Origin: Clostridiales bacterium
GTDB taxonomy: Bacteria; Bacillota; Clostridia; Oscillospirales; Oscillospiraceae
Assembly: GCA_019418525.1 (NCBI GenBank)
Contig: DYBS01000036.1
Coordinates: forward strand, 5,385 to 12,844
DNA length: 7,460 nucleotides
Direction of reading: 5' to 3'
Shown here: positions 6,149 to 7,460 of the stretch, in pieces
Layout: the number at the start of each line of letters is the position of its first letter
Position numbering within the stretch: position 1 is the stretch's first letter
The notes under the pieces: model-generated
What the model was told of the DNA's origin: nothing
The model's database searches: none
The model's input: only the letters and a program-made list of their open reading frames with translations
Made by a program: the position numbers and the translations under genes

Positions 6149-7165
6149 ATGGCCAACCGTGTACTTGATATCCAGGACCTGCACGTCTCCTTCGACACCT
6201 ACGCCGGAGAGGTCAAGGCCGTCCGCGGCGTGACCCTCCACGTGGAAGAAGGCGAGGTGCTGGCCATTGTGGGCGAATCCGGCTGCGGAAAGTCGGTCAC
6301 CGCCCAGACCATCATGAAGCTCAACCCCATGCCCCCCGCCCGCATCGTGTCGGGTTCCATTGACCTGGCCGGCCACGACATCGTCAAGGCCAGTGAGCGG
6401 GAAATGCAGAAGATTCGGGGCAAGGAAGTGTCTATGATCTTCCAGGATCCCATGACCTGCATGAACCCCACCACTCAGGTGGGCAAGCAGATCGTGGAGG
6501 CTATCAAGCTCCACCGGAAACTCTCCCGGGAGGAGGCCAAGGCCGAGGCCATCCGCTGCCTCAAGCAGGTCAACATCCCCAATCCGGAGGAGCGCGCCAA
6601 GCAGTACCCCCACGAGTACTCCGGCGGCATGCGCCAGCGCGCCATGATCGCCATGGCCCTGTCCTGTGACCCCAAACTTCTCATCGCCGACGAGCCTACC
6701 ACCGCTCTGGACGTGACCATCCAGGCCCAGATCATGGACCTGCTGGTGGAGCTGAAGGAGAAGATCAACACCGCCATCATCCTCATCACCCACGACCTGG
6801 GCGTGGTGGCCGGCGTGGCCGACCGGGTGGCGGTGATGTACGCCGGCAAGGTGGTGGAGACCGGCACCGTCCAGGACATCTTCTACCGCAACAGCCACCC
6901 CTATACCCAGGCTCTGCTCAAGAGCCTGCCCTCCCCCGAGACCACCAAGGATGAGACGCTCACGGCCATCCCCGGTACTCCCCCCGATCTGCTCAATCCG
7001 CCGGTGGGCTGCGCCTTCGCCGCCCGTTGCAAGCACTGCATGCAGATCTGTCTGGAGGAGCAGCCCCCCGAGTTTCAGGTAAGCGAGGGGCACTGCGCCA
7101 GCTGCTGGCTGCTCCATCCCGACTGTCCCCCTGCCCAGGAGAGAGGTGAGAAGGATGAGCAATGA
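6149..7165 (+). CDS. oppD: Peptide ABC transporter ATP-binding protein, OppD/DppD type
   Basis: This 338-residue ATPase drives the importer from the cytoplasmic face. All nucleotide-binding motifs are present: Walker A GESGCGKS (42-49), Q-loop IFQDP with Gln99, ABC signature YSGGMRQR (157-164), Walker B LLIADEP with catalytic Glu182, D-loop TALD, and H-loop His215 in LITHDLG. The extra C-terminal oligopeptide-transporter domain starts near NSHPYTQALLKSLPS (248-262) and contains IPGTPPDLLNPP, then Cys288-x5-Cys294-x6-Cys301-x14-Cys316. This Cys spacing matches the domain reported to hold a [4Fe-4S] cluster in OppD/DppD proteins; further Cys at 297, 319 and 326 are present here. ATG at 6149 follows GGAGGTGA (6135-6142), which overlaps the stop codon of the preceding gene. 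Length is normal. The gene overlaps the F ATPase by 11 nt, so coupled synthesis of the two subunits is likely. Confidence 0.96.
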   Translation: MANRVLDIQDLHVSFDTYAGEVKAVRGVTLHVEEGEVLAIVGESGCGKSVTAQTIMKLNPMPPARIVSGSIDLAGHDIVKASEREMQKIRGKEVSMIFQDPMTCMNPTTQVGKQIVEAIKLHRKLSREEAKAEAIRCLKQVNIPNPEERAKQYPHEYSGGMRQRAMIAMALSCDPKLLIADEPTTALDVTIQAQIMDLLVELKEKINTAIILITHDLGVVAGVADRVAVMYAGKVVETGTVQDIFYRNSHPYTQALLKSLPSPETTKDETLTAIPGTPPDLLNPPVGCAFAARCKHCMQICLEEQPPEFQVSEGHCASCWLLHPDCPPAQERGEKDEQ

Positions 7166-7460
7166 CGTATTGATCCGGGCGGAAGGCCTGTGCAAGTATT
7201 TTAAAGTCAGCGGCGGACGCACTCTGCACGCCGTGGAGAACGTGACCCTGGACATCCGCCGGGGCGAGACCATGGGCTTGGTGGGCGAGTCCGGCTGCGG
7301 CAAGTCCACCCTGGGCCGCACCATGATGGGCATTTACCGCCCCACCAAGGGCAAGTTGATCTATGACGGCAAGGAGCTGGACCTCCACAGCAAGAAGGAC
7401 CGCTTCCGCTTCGCCAAGAAGGCCCAGATCGTGTTCCAGGACCCCTATGCCTCCCTGGAC
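7155..7460 (+). CDS. oppF: Peptide ABC transporter ATP-binding protein, OppF/DppF type (3' end outside window)
   Basis: The frame is open from ATG at 7155 to the window end and gives the first 102 residues of the second ATPase of the importer. It contains LIRAEGLCKYFKVSGG (6-21), LHAVENVTLDIRRGETMGLV (24-43), Walker A GESGCGKS (44-51) followed by TLGRTMMGIYRPTKGKLIYD, and the Q-loop region IVFQDPYASLD (92-102) with Gln95. 'LHAVENVTLDI' and 'QDPYASLD' are characteristic of OppF/DppF rather than of the D subunit. The start overlaps the end of the D gene by 11 nt in another frame, with AGGTGAG (7144-7150) and GAGAAGG as weak, closely spaced ribosome binding sequence, consistent with translational coupling. 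It should pair with the D subunit as a heterodimer. The signature motif, Walker B and C-terminal domain lie beyond the window. Confidence 0.93.
   Translation, partial: MSNDVLIRAEGLCKYFKVSGGRTLHAVENVTLDIRRGETMGLVGESGCGKSTLGRTMMGIYRPTKGKLIYDGKELDLHSKKDRFRFAKKAQIVFQDPYASLD

Noticed and set aside
4208..7333. A 1041-codon open frame on the - strand opposite the permease and ATPase genes
   Set aside because: It is a shadow of the real genes: GC-rich codon use on the + strand leaves few stops in this antisense frame. The translation is low-complexity (rich in Gly, His, Asp, Val), and the + strand genes carry all family motifs.
1..7460. CRISPR arrays, tRNA or rRNA genes, insertion sequences, attachment sites and defence genes
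   Set aside because: Nothing seen: no regularly spaced repeats, no tRNA-like cloverleaf, and no transposase or integrase motif in any gene that appears real.

Overview
The window looks like chromosomal DNA from a GC-rich, Gram-positive anaerobe, most likely a gut Clostridia of the Oscillospiraceae type (Flavonifractor/Oscillibacter-like). This is inferred from strong AGGAGG-type ribosome binding sites, codons ending mostly in G or C next to AT-rich promoter regions, a lipoprotein substrate-binding protein, and a nitroreductase of the kind common in these anaerobes. No marker gene fixes the genus.

Left part (1-1914): the 3' end of a NUDIX hydrolase gene on the + strand converges on a nitroreductase gene on the - strand. 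A near-ideal 21-bp bidirectional terminator separates them. Upstream of the nitroreductase, on the same strand and 70 nt away, is a gene for a small protein that resembles a decayed ECF sigma factor with a C-terminal membrane helix. The two may share a transcript. The nitroreductase has an unusual leader: its Shine-Dalgarno lies about 30 nt from the ATG, with a stable hairpin filling the gap.

Middle (1915-2273): an AT-rich divergent control region of about 360 bp without a gene. It holds a plausible promoter for the transporter operon and several GTAC-centred short palindromes facing the sigma-like gene.

Right part (2274-7460): a complete-looking oligopeptide/dipeptide ABC importer operon in the order substrate-binding lipoprotein, permease B, permease C, ATPase D, ATPase F; the last gene is cut by the window edge. 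The binding protein captures peptides (or a related ligand) outside the membrane, the two permeases form the channel, and the two ATPases power it. From the first permease onward the genes are tightly packed (gaps of 3 and 6 nt, then an 11-nt overlap). Between the binding-protein gene and the permeases is a 236-bp spacer holding six stem-loops in a row, which probably lets the binding protein be made in excess.

Most of the window is ordinary. The parts most worth a second look are the hairpin array at 4058-4230, the membrane-anchored sigma-like protein, and the hairpin between ribosome binding site and start codon of the nitroreductase gene.
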